A stretch of 64,000 nucleotides of DNA. Source: Ketobacter sp. (GTDB taxonomy: Bacteria > Pseudomonadota > Gammaproteobacteria > Pseudomonadales > Ketobacteraceae). A program made the translations under genes and the position numbers. Shown in pieces: positions 51,065-60,862 of this stretch. Where the stretch lies: contig NZ_RCHN01000006.1 of assembly GCF_003671495.1 (NCBI RefSeq), positions 186,001 through 250,000 on the forward strand. The letters run 5' to 3'. Position 1 is the stretch's first letter, and each line of letters opens with the position of its first letter. The notes under the pieces were generated by a model. The model was given only the letters and a program-made list of their open reading frames with translations. It was not told the origin of the DNA and did not search any database.

Positions 51065-52957
51065 TCAAGGGTTAGCCGCTTCCTGCTCCGGTTGATAAAC
51101 CTCAACACAATTACGACCGTTCTTTTTGGCGCGATACAGTGCTTCGTCTGCTTTCACCAAGAGTTTTTCGGCGGTCTCACGGCCATCGGGAATGACGCTA
51201 TGGACACCAATGCTCACGGTGACCGGAATGCGACGCTTGTTGTGCCAAAATGAGGCAAACTGAATATGACTGCGAATGGACTCCGCCACCTTTTGTCCAG
51301 CGGCTTCATCAGTGGCCGGCAACAGCAGGATAAACTCTTCCCCGCCGTAGCGAACCAGAACGTCCAGATTGCGGCGGGAAAAGCGCTGCAAAATGACCGC
51401 AATTTTCTTAAGGCATTCGTCTCCGACCAGATGCCCGAACTGATCGTTAATCTTCTTGAAGTGGTCAGCGTCGATCACCAGAATCCCCAACGAGGATCGG
51501 GTTTGCTGACACTGCCGGATCAGTTCGGGAAAACAGGTATCCAGGTAACGGCGGTTGCCCACCCCGGTCAGGGCGTCTGTGAGGGTATCCTGGGCCAGCT
51601 TTTCATTGCTCTGCTTGAGCTGATCGAGCATGGCACTCAGGTCACGGGTTTTCTGATCCACCCTGCGCTCCAGCTCATCCCGGGCTGATGCCGCGATCTG
51701 CTCCTTCTCCCGCGTCAACTCGGTTACTTCCTGAGCCAGGTCCAGGGCCTGTTTAAGGGCCCGGTTCTTCTCACTGCGCTCCCGCTGCATGCGCGCCGCC
51801 AACGCGGAGGTGACCATCAGGTTGCCCAGAGACAACCCGGCGGCGTGGATGTATTCAATCGCCACCGAAAACTGAATCCATTCCAATTGCGCTGCCACAT
51901 AGAAACAGGTCCCCGTGATCAATACTGACCAACCGGCCATGAGATAGCGGGCCCAATAATTACCTGTGAAACACTGGTGGGTGAGTACAAAAATGGCGTA
52001 TATGCACACCAACATTTCCAGAGGATAGATGAACGGCAACACCAGGCGCTCAGGGAACAACACCACCGGAATCACGCCCAGCCCAAACAGGGTAACGAAG
52101 ATCCGTGTCAGCCGTGCCAGCCAGGGCACCCGGTTTTTCAGGTCTATAAACAACACCGCAAAGTGGCCGGCAAAAAAGATGGTGGAAAGGATGCCCAACC
52201 CATAGCTCTTGTCATTCAGGAACACCTGCGAACCCCAGAGGTACAGCGGGCCGAATCCGCTGATACTGGCCTGGTAGAGCATGGCGGACACGATGAACGC
52301 CATGTTGAACAGATTGGTACGATCCCGCAAAAAATACCATACGTAAGCGTTATAAAACGCCAGCACCGACATCATGCCAAAGAACAAGCCATAGAATGCC
52401 TGGGCGCGAAACTCCGACTGGAAGAACCCTTCCGGGGTGCGGAAGTTCACAGGGAAGATCATGGCACTGTCGCTGTTGAGGCGGACATAGACCTCATAGT
52501 CACCGGCCAGCGACACATTGATGGGAAAAATGGGAAAGCGGTGTTCCAGTTCCTGGGCAACAAATTGCTGATGATCCCCGCCGATGCCATGCGCCAGCAG
52601 GTTTTTACCCTGTGGGGTGGGCTGCACCAGGTAAAAATCCACAAAATCCAGAAACGGAGTGGCCAACTCCATGTACATACGCAACGGCACTTTGCCGTTG
52701 ACACTGAAGCGGAATCGCAGCCACAGCGTATCGCCAACATACCCTTGTTGCACGGAACCGGGAAAGCCGGACACCGACCAGCTCTGCGGCGCATCCAATA
52801 TGTCGCGCAAAGACAGGTCTCCGGTCTCATCCACCAGATACTGGTAATCGGGGGAAACCCGAAAGGTCGAGTTATTCTCTGCCCACCCTGAACCGGACAG
52901 AAACAGGAACAACACACCCAGCAACAACGACAGCGGATGCGTCAGGGAATTGAACAT
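51065..52957 (-). CDS. 7TMR-DISM diguanylate cyclase
   Basis: A 630-residue inner-membrane enzyme making cyclic di-GMP. A signal peptide (to about 26) precedes a 7TMR-DISM extracellular domain (about 35-175), seven membrane helices (about 185-395), a coiled coil (ALDLAQEVTELTREKEQIAAS...) and a GGDEF domain with active-site GGEEF. RNLD five residues before it is a complete product-inhibition I-site (RxxD). Diverges from the NIT-like gene; the shared 135-base gap holds nested dyads. The extracellular ligand is unknown. Confidence 0.92.
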   Translation of the reverse strand: MFNSLTHPLSLLLGVLFLFLSGSGWAENNSTFRVSPDYQYLVDETGDLSLRDILDAPQSWSVSGFPGSVQQGYVGDTLWLRFRFSVNGKVPLRMYMELATPFLDFVDFYLVQPTPQGKNLLAHGIGGDHQQFVAQELEHRFPIFPINVSLAGDYEVYVRLNSDSAMIFPVNFRTPEGFFQSEFRAQAFYGLFFGMMSVLAFYNAYVWYFLRDRTNLFNMAFIVSAMLYQASISGFGPLYLWGSQVFLNDKSYGLGILSTIFFAGHFAVLFIDLKNRVPWLARLTRIFVTLFGLGVIPVVLFPERLVLPFIYPLEMLVCIYAIFVLTHQCFTGNYWARYLMAGWSVLITGTCFYVAAQLEWIQFSVAIEYIHAAGLSLGNLMVTSALAARMQRERSEKNRALKQALDLAQEVTELTREKEQIAASARDELERRVDQKTRDLSAMLDQLKQSNEKLAQDTLTDALTGVGNRRYLDTCFPELIRQCQQTRSSLGILVIDADHFKKINDQFGHLVGDECLKKIAVILQRFSRRNLDVLVRYGGEEFILLLPATDEAAGQKVAESIRSHIQFASFWHNKRRIPVTVSIGVHSVIPDGRETAEKLLVKADEALYRAKKNGRNCVEVYQPEQEAANP

Positions 52958-52989
52958 TGTGCCCCATCATGAATCTAATTATTTGAAAA

Positions 52990-53052
52990 ACACACTACCT
53001 GAAAGCGAGCCGACCGAGTATACAATTATTGTATCCTCTGTTGATAGTGTGT
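52990..53052. promoter_or_regulatory. nested dyads between divergent signalling genes
   Basis: ATACAAT-T-ATTGTAT (53020-53034) is a perfect 7-bp inverted repeat. ACACACTA (52990-52997) and TAGTGTGT (53045-53052) form an outer 8-bp inverted repeat. The arrangement fits an operator controlling one or both divergent genes. Confidence 0.4.
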
Positions 53053-53092
53053 AATAAATAGTCAGCCATAGTCTGGCATAACTATTGCGTTA

Positions 53093-54106
53093 ATGCTCCC
53101 CAAAGGACAGGAAAGCAGAACAATTCAACGGTTGATACGTGTGATGGGCCAGATAGAACATTGTTTACAAGACGCTGATATGCCGAAAAACCCTACAAGC
53201 GACAGCACTTTAGCTCAAGATTTATTCAAATCTCACCAGCTGAGAACAGCACAGCTGGATTTGATGGTTACAATTTTAAACCTTAGCCGGTTCATCCAGC
53301 GCCATCGCGGTGCGACGCTTGCACTATTAGGGGGCGATACCAGCTTCCGCAACCAGGTCCAGGCGCTCCAAAAACAGACATCCGCCCAGTTTGAATACCT
53401 GCAATGCCTCAATAACTCGGCGGGCAAGCCCCTGGCCGACAATGATTATGAGCAACTTACCCTGGGTTGGCTCACGATCATCAAGGATTGGGAGAACGAC
53501 GACCTGCATCACAGCTTCGAGTTCCACTCCCACCTGCTGGAATTGATTATCCGCATCACCCGCCAGCTGTCGGAGCAGGTGTTGGCGACGCCGGCGGGGC
53601 TGGAGCACAACGAGGCGCTGCGCAGCCGGGCCGACAACAGTTTCACCTACCCTCTGCATGGCCTGGTGCAGACCTGCGTGATCGACCTGTATGAACTGGT
53701 TGAGTACCTGGCGCGGATTCGCGGTATTGGCACCCACATGGCCGTCATCGGTCATACCGACAAGGAACTCGGGGCGCGGGTGACGTTCTGGTTGCAGGAA
53801 TTCCGTTATCGCAAGGAGCGTTTTGACCAGAACATTCAATTGATTTCGAGCCAATACCTGCCCTGCATTCCCGGCCTGAAATCCCTGCCCAACCTGAACA
53901 TGAAGCTGAATTACTTTATCAGCCTGCTGGGCCACGAGATGGACTCGGAAAGAACCTTCCAGGTGCCCAGTCACAAGCTGTTCCTGATGGGCACCGAGAT
54001 CATTGACGGCCATTTGGCGGTGATGGACCAGGCCAGCGCGGTGGTCCGGGATCAGTTGTATGCCATGAACCAGATGATGCTGGAGCGACTGTCGGCGGAC
54101 ACCTGA
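53093..54106 (+). CDS. cytoplasmic NIT-like (nitrate-sensing type) helical protein
   Basis: A 337-residue, mostly helical protein with no membrane segment. LDLMVTILNLSRFIQRHRGATLALLGGDTSFRNQVQALQ resembles the start of NIT domains, where an Arg-Gly pair binds nitrate or nitrite (as in NasR). No output domain is visible after it. The family call is tentative. The ATG at 53093 has no strong ribosome site, and a start at 53144 or later is possible. Diverges from a diguanylate cyclase gene, so a shared signal is conceivable. Confidence 0.55.
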   Translation: MLPKGQESRTIQRLIRVMGQIEHCLQDADMPKNPTSDSTLAQDLFKSHQLRTAQLDLMVTILNLSRFIQRHRGATLALLGGDTSFRNQVQALQKQTSAQFEYLQCLNNSAGKPLADNDYEQLTLGWLTIIKDWENDDLHHSFEFHSHLLELIIRITRQLSEQVLATPAGLEHNEALRSRADNSFTYPLHGLVQTCVIDLYELVEYLARIRGIGTHMAVIGHTDKELGARVTFWLQEFRYRKERFDQNIQLISSQYLPCIPGLKSLPNLNMKLNYFISLLGHEMDSERTFQVPSHKLFLMGTEIIDGHLAVMDQASAVVRDQLYAMNQMMLERLSADT

Positions 54107-54121
54107 ACCCGGGTAAACACC

Positions 54122-54997
54122 CTAGACGACATACACCAGCAGCAACGGCAGCAACACGAAGGACAACAGGGTGGAGATCACCACCATGCCCGCCACAACC
54201 TGCGGTTCACGCCCATAGCGCAGGGCAAACAGATAGTTGAACACCGCCACCGGCATGGCACTTTGCAGGATCACCACCCCCCGGGCGACCCCGGTGAGTC
54301 CAAATCCAGTGGCCACCCCCACCCCGACAGCCACCCCGATACCCAGCCGCAGCAGGGCGAACACTGCGCTCTTCCCCAGGTGCGATACCTGCATGTTGGC
54401 CAGACTTACCCCCAAGGTGATGAGCATCAGCGGAATGGTCATATCCCCCAGCAGGGACACCGTGTTCTGGCCCCACTTGGGCAGCGACAGATCACCGTAG
54501 ATCATCACCAGGGCGGTGACGATGGAGTAGATGATGGGGTTCCGGATCATCTCCTGAAAGACCGAGCGTCCGCTCACCAGGGCAATGCCCAGGGTAAAAT
54601 GCACCAGGGACAACATCATAAACACTGCGATGGCCAACACCAGACCCCGCTCCCCGAACGCAAACAGACACACCGGTAATCCCATGTTGCCGGCATTGGG
54701 AAACACCATAGGCCCCAACAACGCGCGCAGGGACTGCCGACTGACGGCGATTACCAGGGCCGCCAGCAACAGCGTGGCCACCACCATCACCAGGGTGACC
54801 CAGAACATCTCTTCAATCACCGCGCGGGACACTGCGGCGTTGGTCATGGCAGACACCACCAGGCAAGGCGCGCCGATACACATCACCAAGCGGGTTACCA
54901 TATCGGTATCGTAGGGTACGTTCAGCTTCTTCCAGCAGAATCCCACCAGAATGCATATCATCACCGGACCGGTGACAGGTAACAGCGTCTGCAGCAT
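54122..54997 (-). CDS. AEC-family (auxin efflux carrier type) transporter
   Basis: A 291-residue membrane protein with about ten helices. VMICILVGFCWKKL, the conserved NAGNMGLPVCLFAFGERGL and the C-terminal QSAMPVAVFNYLFALRYG are typical of AEC permeases, which export small organic acids or similar solutes. The ATG at 54997 (AGAGG just upstream) is preferred over a frame that runs to 55354 inside mnmC. Substrate unknown. Confidence 0.87.
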   Translation of the reverse strand: MLQTLLPVTGPVMICILVGFCWKKLNVPYDTDMVTRLVMCIGAPCLVVSAMTNAAVSRAVIEEMFWVTLVMVVATLLLAALVIAVSRQSLRALLGPMVFPNAGNMGLPVCLFAFGERGLVLAIAVFMMLSLVHFTLGIALVSGRSVFQEMIRNPIIYSIVTALVMIYGDLSLPKWGQNTVSLLGDMTIPLMLITLGVSLANMQVSHLGKSAVFALLRLGIGVAVGVGVATGFGLTGVARGVVILQSAMPVAVFNYLFALRYGREPQVVAGMVVISTLLSFVLLPLLLVYVV

Positions 54998-55060
54998 AAG
55001 CCTCTGATTCGACTGTGTTATGATGGCGCACAGTATAACCCATGGTAATGATTTGTCCCG

Positions 55061-57106
55061 ATGAACCAACCGCCTTCCGACACGCCGCCTGCACCGCGCT
55101 CCCGCATCGTCCCCTGTGCCCGCATCGAGTGGCAAGACCGTACTCCGGTGTCCGATCAGTTTGAGGACGTTTACTTCTCCCGCGAGGTCGGCCGCGAAGA
55201 AACCCGCTATGTGTTTCTGCAGAACAATGATTTGGAAGCGCGCTGGAGCGAAAACGGACTGCGTCAGTTCACCATTGCTGAAACCGGTTTTGGCACCGGC
55301 CTGAATTTTTACTGCGCCGCCGAGCTGTGGCGCCACTGCAAAGCAGAAGGCCACTTACAGGCGAACGCCCACCTGCATTTTGTCAGCGTGGAAAAGCACC
55401 CCCTGACCCGGGCAGACCTGGCCCGGGCCGCAGACCAGTGGCCGTCATACGACTGGATTTCCGACCCTCTGCTGGAGCAATACCCGGCTCCGGTGCGGGG
55501 CTATCATCGCCTGTATTTTTCCGCCGCCAATATCACCCTGACCCTGATTCTGGACGACGCCAGTACCGGCTTCAGCACCCTGGAAGGCCGCGTGGATGCC
55601 TGGTTTCTGGACGGCTTTGCTCCCGCCAAAAATCCGGGCATGTGGCAAGAGGAGCTGTTCCAGCACATCGCCCGCCTGAGCCATCCGCGCACCACCGTGG
55701 CCACCTTCACCGCAGCCGGCGTGGTGAAACGGGGGTTGCAGGAAGTCGGTTTCAAAATGGAAAAGGTGGCCGGTTTTGGCCGCAAGCGGGACATGCTGCG
55801 GGGCCAATTCCAGGGGGTGTCGACTGAAGAAACGTTGGCCCCGGAAGCGAAACCCTGGTTTCACTTTCACTATCCAGGACCCGGGCAAAGTGGCACCAGA
55901 GCCGCGGTAATCGGCGCCGGCCTGGCGGGTGCCACAGTGGCCAACAGCCTGGCGCGACGGGGCTGGCGGGTCACGGTGCTGGAGCAGGCCAGCACGATTG
56001 CCAGCCAGGGTTCCGGCAATCCCACCGGCGTCACCTTCACCAAACTGAGCCTGCACGACACACCGCAAAACCGCTTCTACCAGTGGGCCTACCTGTATGC
56101 CTGCCGTTACCTGCTGGACACACTGCGCAACAGCGACGCGATAGAGGGTAAGGATTGGAACCTGAACGGCGTTCTGCGCCTGGCGTTCGATGCCAAGGAA
56201 GCCGCCGAGCAGGCCAGCCTGTTGCAGGAGCAATACTGGCCCCCGGAGCTGATGCAGGGGCTTGGCCCAGAGCAGATTCAACAACAACTGGGGCTTCAGA
56301 CGGACCTGAGTGGAATGTTGCTGCCGGGGGGCGGCTGGCTTAACCCCGCTGTACTCTGCCAGACCCTGCTGGATCACCAAGGCATTGAGCTGCGCACTGC
56401 CGTTGCCGTGCAGACGCTGCAGCGACGGGACAACCAATGGCAGGTGGATGACCTGGGCCCCTTCGATGCGGTCGTCCTGGCCAACGCCTTCGGCAGCAAT
56501 CAGTTTGAGCAAACCCGGCACCTGCCCCTGAAATCCGTACGTGGCCAGATCACCTACTGCCCGGCCACCACCGCCTCCAGCCAGTTGCAGCATGCCATCA
56601 ACTACCACGGCTACATCAACCCGGCACGGGAAGGCTTTCATTGTGTGGGCGCGACGTTCAATCCAAGGCTGGATTGCGTCCACTCGCGCCCGGAAGATCA
56701 TCACTGGAACCTGGAGCAACTGCGGCAAACCCTGCCCAGCCTGGCACAAGACCTGGCGCTGGCACCTGCCGAGCACTGTGAAGGCCGCGTCGGGTTTCGC
56801 TGCCAGACGCCGGATTATTTGCCCATCATCGGACCTTTACCCGACGTTGAACGCTATTCCCGGGCCTTCAGCGATTTGGGTAAAGGGTTCTTGAAGCGCA
56901 CCTTTCCTTATGGCCCTAATCACGCTGGATTGTTGATCAGTTGTGGTCACGGTTCCCGGGGCATCACTTCCGCTTGCCTGGCGGCAGAAATCATCGCATC
57001 GTACCTGACAGGGGAACCGCAGCCACTGGACCGGGAAGCTCTGTTTGCGATTCACCCGGCACGATTCCTGATCCGGAATATAATTAGAAGACAACACCCG
57101 CAATAA
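55061..57106 (+). CDS. mnmC: bifunctional tRNA mnm5s2U biosynthesis protein
   Basis: A 681-residue two-domain enzyme for the wobble uridine of tRNAs. The N-terminal MnmC2 methyltransferase domain (about 1-245: TPVSDQFEDVYFSREVGREE, ETGFGTGLNFYCAAELW, DGFAPAKNPGMW) adds the final methyl group. The C-terminal MnmC1 domain (about 270-680: AAVIGAGLAGATVANSLARRG FAD site) removes the carboxymethyl group. Both cofactor sites are intact and the length is normal. A rhodanese gene follows after 23 bases. Confidence 0.95.
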   Translation: MNQPPSDTPPAPRSRIVPCARIEWQDRTPVSDQFEDVYFSREVGREETRYVFLQNNDLEARWSENGLRQFTIAETGFGTGLNFYCAAELWRHCKAEGHLQANAHLHFVSVEKHPLTRADLARAADQWPSYDWISDPLLEQYPAPVRGYHRLYFSAANITLTLILDDASTGFSTLEGRVDAWFLDGFAPAKNPGMWQEELFQHIARLSHPRTTVATFTAAGVVKRGLQEVGFKMEKVAGFGRKRDMLRGQFQGVSTEETLAPEAKPWFHFHYPGPGQSGTRAAVIGAGLAGATVANSLARRGWRVTVLEQASTIASQGSGNPTGVTFTKLSLHDTPQNRFYQWAYLYACRYLLDTLRNSDAIEGKDWNLNGVLRLAFDAKEAAEQASLLQEQYWPPELMQGLGPEQIQQQLGLQTDLSGMLLPGGGWLNPAVLCQTLLDHQGIELRTAVAVQTLQRRDNQWQVDDLGPFDAVVLANAFGSNQFEQTRHLPLKSVRGQITYCPATTASSQLQHAINYHGYINPAREGFHCVGATFNPRLDCVHSRPEDHHWNLEQLRQTLPSLAQDLALAPAEHCEGRVGFRCQTPDYLPIIGPLPDVERYSRAFSDLGKGFLKRTFPYGPNHAGLLISCGHGSRGITSACLAAEIIASYLTGEPQPLDREALFAIHPARFLIRNIIRRQHPQ

Positions 57107-57129
57107 CATCAGCATTCAAGGAGTCAACC

Positions 57130-57522
57130 ATGTCGGCACTCAGCAAGCGTATCCATCTGTTTGGCCTGCTTCTGATTTTGACCAGTCCATGGGCTTATGC
57201 GGATTATAAGGGAGAGCTGGACCAAACCCAGGCCCAGGCGCAACTGCAGGCAGGGCAGATCACCGCCATTGATGTGCGCAGCCCCGAGGAGTACCAGGCC
57301 GGACACGTGCCGGGGGCCATCAATATTCCCCACGACCACATCGACGCCCAGCTGGCAAAGATCGCCCACTTGAAAGACAAACCGGTTCTACTCTATTGCC
57401 GCAGCGGGCGGCGGGCGGCGATGGCGGAATCCACCCTGACCCAGCTGGGCTTCACCCAGCTCTATCATCTGCAGGGGGATATGCTGGGCTGGAGCAAAAA
57501 CCGGTTGCCGGAGGAAAATTAG
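57130..57522 (+). CDS. exported single-domain rhodanese
   Basis: A 130-residue protein with a signal peptide (ends at AYA) and one rhodanese domain: AIDVRSPEEYQAGHVPGAINIP and the catalytic loop LLYCRSGRRAAMA with the persulfide Cys. GlpE/PspE-like; PspE of E. coli is likewise periplasmic. Acts as a thiosulfate:thiol sulfurtransferase or sulfur carrier in the periplasm. It directly follows mnmC, though its export makes a role in tRNA thiolation unlikely. Confidence 0.9.
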   Translation: MSALSKRIHLFGLLLILTSPWAYADYKGELDQTQAQAQLQAGQITAIDVRSPEEYQAGHVPGAINIPHDHIDAQLAKIAHLKDKPVLLYCRSGRRAAMAESTLTQLGFTQLYHLQGDMLGWSKNRLPEEN

Positions 57523-57586
57523 CTTGGCACCATGGATCGCATCCGTAACGCGAACCGATCAATAACAATCACAAACAGAGTCGCGC

Positions 57587-59776
57587 TTGAATTCCGTTAA
57601 TTCGCATTCACATACCATCTTGGTGGTGGACGGTAATGAAGAAAGCCGCATCGCCATCAGTGACAGTCTCAGCGCAGCTGGTTTCAATACCGTGGAAGCC
57701 AGGAATGCGAAGCTGGCGCTTGTGTATTACAAGCAGGTGCACCCTGATCTGGTATTAATGGATCTGGACCTGCCGGATGTGGCAGGCGGGCTCGAACTCT
57801 GCGCTGAACTCACCACCCTCGCGGCCCCGGCCAACGTACCGGTCATTGTGCTGTCCCACCACAACGAAATGACTCTGGCCGCCACCGTGTTTGACGCCGG
57901 CGCGGCCGATTTCGTCATTCACCCTTTGAATCACCTGGTTCTGGTACAGCGCTGCCGTTACCAGATCCGGGCCAGCATGACGCTGATCTCGCTCAAGCGC
58001 CGGGAGCGCATCCTGGAGCACGCAGAACGCATCGCTAATATGGGAAGCTGGGAGTGGGACAGCAAAACCGGCGAGCTGATGGTCTCCAGGGAGTTCAATC
58101 GTATTCTGGGCTTTGCAGAAGATCGCAAGACCAGTGTGCGGGATGTGCTGGAAAAGCTGCCCGAGTCCGAACGACTGAAAATAATCCGGAATTTTCAGCA
58201 GGCCGACAGCAAACACCAGGGCCGGATCACACTGCACCACCGGGTCAGTTCAGACACCGGTCTGGGACGCACCCTGCGTCACGAAGCGCGCTTTGTCCTG
58301 CACAACGAGAAGGACTATTCAGTGTATGGCACCATTCACGACATCACGGAAGAAATCGCCCACAAAGACCAGATCCTGCAGCTGGCGTACTACGACACCC
58401 TGACCCAACTCCCCAATCGCACCTTTTTCAAAACCCACCTGGATCACGCCATCAAGCAGGCCCGGCAAAAAGGTCATCTGTTGGCGGTGATCCTGCTGGA
58501 CCTGGACCTGTTCACCCGCATCAACAACTCCCTGGGCCATGAAGCCGGCGACGAGTTACTGAAAAAAGTGTCCAACCGATTGTTGCGCACGTTCGATGAT
58601 GCGCGCTGCACTGCGCTCAACATGCACGCGATCGACCCCCAGGCGCCGTTGGAAAACATGACCGACAAAATCGCGCGGCTAGAAGGGGACCAGTTCGCGG
58701 TGCTGATCAATCGCTTCAAGCGACTGGATGATATCATTCTGTTTGTGCAAAAAATGTTGAAGCAGCTGGTCACGCCATTCACCTTGCAAGGCAACAACAT
58801 CGTGCTCACCGCCAGCGCCGGCATCGCCCTGTATCCGGTCAATGGCCTGGGCTCGGAAATGATCCTGCGCAACGCCGACGCTGCCATGCATTTCGCCAAA
58901 TCCCAGGGGCGTAACAACTTTCATTTCTATTCCAGTGATATTGATTTCAAATCCAAGGAACGGCTGTCGGTGGAAAACGACCTGCGCCACGCCATCCGTC
59001 ACAACGAGCTGGAACTGCACTATCAGCCCAAGCTGCACCTTAAAAACGGCGGTATCCAATCCGTGGAAGCCCTGGTGCGCTGGAACCACCCGGTGCGGGG
59101 TTTGGTCAGCCCCTCCCAATTCGTCCCCATGGCGGAAGAAATCGGCCTGATCAATGAACTGGGGGAGTGGCTGATCAACAAAGCCTGTCTGCAGGCCAAG
59201 CAGTGGAACGAAAGCGGCCTGCAACCCATCCGCATCGCCATCAACCTCTCCCCCATTCAGTTTCGTGGCAGCCCGCTGGTGCAGATGATTCGCAATGGCC
59301 TGCTGGCCTGTCGACTGGCGCCCTCGCAACTGGAGGTGGAAGTGACGGAAACGGTGCTGCTGGAGGACACCAACCGGGTATTGCGGACGCTGGACGGTAT
59401 TCGTAACCTGGGGGTCAAGGTGGCATTGGACGACTTTGGCACAGGATACTCCTCATTGAGCTACCTGACCCGATTCCCGTTCAACACCCTGAAAATTGAC
59501 CGCAGCTTTGTCTCCCAGTGCATTCGCAAGGGACAGGCCGCCGCCATCATTCACACCATTATCCAACTCTGCAAAAACCTGAATCTGGAAGTGGTGGCAG
59601 AAGGCGTGGAAACCCACGAGGAACTGAAGTTTTTACTGGATCACCGTTGCGACGTGGTACAGGGTCATTATTTCAGCCCGGCCCTCAGTGCCGAAGATCT
59701 GGCTCAATACGTGCGCCAGCAGTCCTGGGTTACCCTGCTCGCCGACCCGGTGACCACGGCCAACCCCAGCCGCTGA
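57587..59776 (+). CDS. REC-PAS-GGDEF(degenerate)-EAL cyclic-di-GMP phosphodiesterase
   Basis: A 729-residue response regulator. Receiver domain (about 10-128; phospho-Asp in VLMDLDLPDVAGG), PAS domain (about 150-265; MGSWEWDSKTGELMVS), GGDEF domain (about 275-465) and EAL domain (about 475-720). The GGDEF motif reads EGDQF, so it should not make c-di-GMP, and may bind GTP to regulate. The EAL domain keeps EALVRW, NLSP, DDFGTGYSS and EGVET, so it should hydrolyse c-di-GMP. TTG start at 57587. No cognate kinase is adjacent. Confidence 0.9.
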   Translation: MNSVNSHSHTILVVDGNEESRIAISDSLSAAGFNTVEARNAKLALVYYKQVHPDLVLMDLDLPDVAGGLELCAELTTLAAPANVPVIVLSHHNEMTLAATVFDAGAADFVIHPLNHLVLVQRCRYQIRASMTLISLKRRERILEHAERIANMGSWEWDSKTGELMVSREFNRILGFAEDRKTSVRDVLEKLPESERLKIIRNFQQADSKHQGRITLHHRVSSDTGLGRTLRHEARFVLHNEKDYSVYGTIHDITEEIAHKDQILQLAYYDTLTQLPNRTFFKTHLDHAIKQARQKGHLLAVILLDLDLFTRINNSLGHEAGDELLKKVSNRLLRTFDDARCTALNMHAIDPQAPLENMTDKIARLEGDQFAVLINRFKRLDDIILFVQKMLKQLVTPFTLQGNNIVLTASAGIALYPVNGLGSEMILRNADAAMHFAKSQGRNNFHFYSSDIDFKSKERLSVENDLRHAIRHNELELHYQPKLHLKNGGIQSVEALVRWNHPVRGLVSPSQFVPMAEEIGLINELGEWLINKACLQAKQWNESGLQPIRIAINLSPIQFRGSPLVQMIRNGLLACRLAPSQLEVEVTETVLLEDTNRVLRTLDGIRNLGVKVALDDFGTGYSSLSYLTRFPFNTLKIDRSFVSQCIRKGQAAAIIHTIIQLCKNLNLEVVAEGVETHEELKFLLDHRCDVVQGHYFSPALSAEDLAQYVRQQSWVTLLADPVTTANPSR

Positions 59777-59781
59777 GAGCG

Positions 59782-60027
59782 TCACTGCGGCGCGCCGGAG
59801 GCACGCCATTCCCGGGCCGTAACAATGTGGACATTATCCATCTCCTGATCGTAGAGAATCACATACTCGCGCGCCTTGATTCCCCTGATGACCTGTTCCA
59901 CCTTACGGGACAATGCCACCTCCTCCGCGCCGTAGTCGGTACCATCGCGGGTGACAAACTCCTCCACCAGGCCCTGCAATGTCTCTGCCTGTAACTGGTC
60001 CCAGGGAATCTCAATCAGGTTTTCCAT
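59782..60027 (-). CDS. UPF0270 (YheU-like) protein
   Basis: An 81-residue acidic protein: IEIPWDQLQAETLQGLVEEF, then VTRDGTDYGAEEVALSRKVEQV, the signature of the YheU family of unknown function. The start is ATG 60027 or 60036; both fall within the 3' end of ppk2, so the genes are coupled. The C-terminus REWRASGAPQ is family-like. Confidence 0.88.
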   Translation of the reverse strand: MENLIEIPWDQLQAETLQGLVEEFVTRDGTDYGAEEVALSRKVEQVIRGIKAREYVILYDQEMDNVHIVTAREWRASGAPQ

Positions 60028-60862
60028 CTTTTCCATCCACCAGCTGCACCCGCAATACATCCTCACCGAATTCTTCTATCACCTTGGCAATCACCTTGGG
60101 GTCCAGAATCATCACCCGACCGGTATCCACCACCTGCTCCAACTGATCGGCAATGATGGAAAGACATTTCACCCGGGCATACTGCTTGTTGTCCGCCGGG
60201 ATCACATACCAGGGTGCAATTTTCGTGGCGGTTTTGTTGAGCATGTCCTCATAGGCGTTTTGATAGGCGCTCCAGTGGTGACGGCTTTCCAGATCCGCCG
60301 TGGTGATCTTCCAGCGCTTGGTGGGTTCCCGCAACCGATCCATAAAGCGGTTGTACTGTTCATCTTTCGAAAGATTCAAAAACAGTTTGATCAACACCAC
60401 ACCGTCATCCGTGAGCTGGCGCTCGAACTCCGCCAGTTCGCGATAGGCACGCCCCCACTCGGCTTCGGAGGCAAACCCTTCCACCCGCTCCACCAGCACA
60501 CGACCGTACCAGGAACGGTCGAAGATTGTGATTTCACCGGGCTCCGGCAGCTTTTGCCAGAAGCGGTAAAGATAGTGACGGGATTGTTCCCACTTGGCCG
60601 GTGCGCCGATGGGCCAGACCCGCACGCCGCGGGGGTCCAGGTGGCGGGTCAAGCGTCGGATAACCCCGCCTTTGCCGGCAGTATCCGTGCCTTCCATCAG
60701 GATGATGACCCGTTTTCCTTCGCGGAACAGCGCCTGCTGGGCCCGCAACAGCTGCAATTGCAGTTCGTCTATTTTTTCCCGGGCTTTTTCCACCTTGCGT
60801 TTGGGGGAAGTTCCCAGGTCTTTCAGTTTTACAGTGTCACCGCTCAGCTTGACCACTTTCAC
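60011..60862 (-). CDS. ppk2: polyphosphate kinase 2
   Basis: A 283-residue PPK2-family enzyme that uses polyphosphate to phosphorylate nucleoside mono- or diphosphates. Walker A EGTDTAGKGGVIRRLTRHLDP, Walker B DRSWYGRVLVERV and the lid region KRWKITTADLESRHHW are complete. The GTG at 60862 with AGGAGG nine bases upstream is preferred to an in-frame TTG at 60892. It overlaps both neighbours (16-25 bases), giving a membrane protein - ppk2 - UPF0270 operon. Confidence 0.92.
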   Translation of the reverse strand: MKVVKLSGDTVKLKDLGTSPKRKVEKAREKIDELQLQLLRAQQALFREGKRVIILMEGTDTAGKGGVIRRLTRHLDPRGVRVWPIGAPAKWEQSRHYLYRFWQKLPEPGEITIFDRSWYGRVLVERVEGFASEAEWGRAYRELAEFERQLTDDGVVLIKLFLNLSKDEQYNRFMDRLREPTKRWKITTADLESRHHWSAYQNAYEDMLNKTATKIAPWYVIPADNKQYARVKCLSIIADQLEQVVDTGRVMILDPKVIAKVIEEFGEDVLRVQLVDGKDGKPD

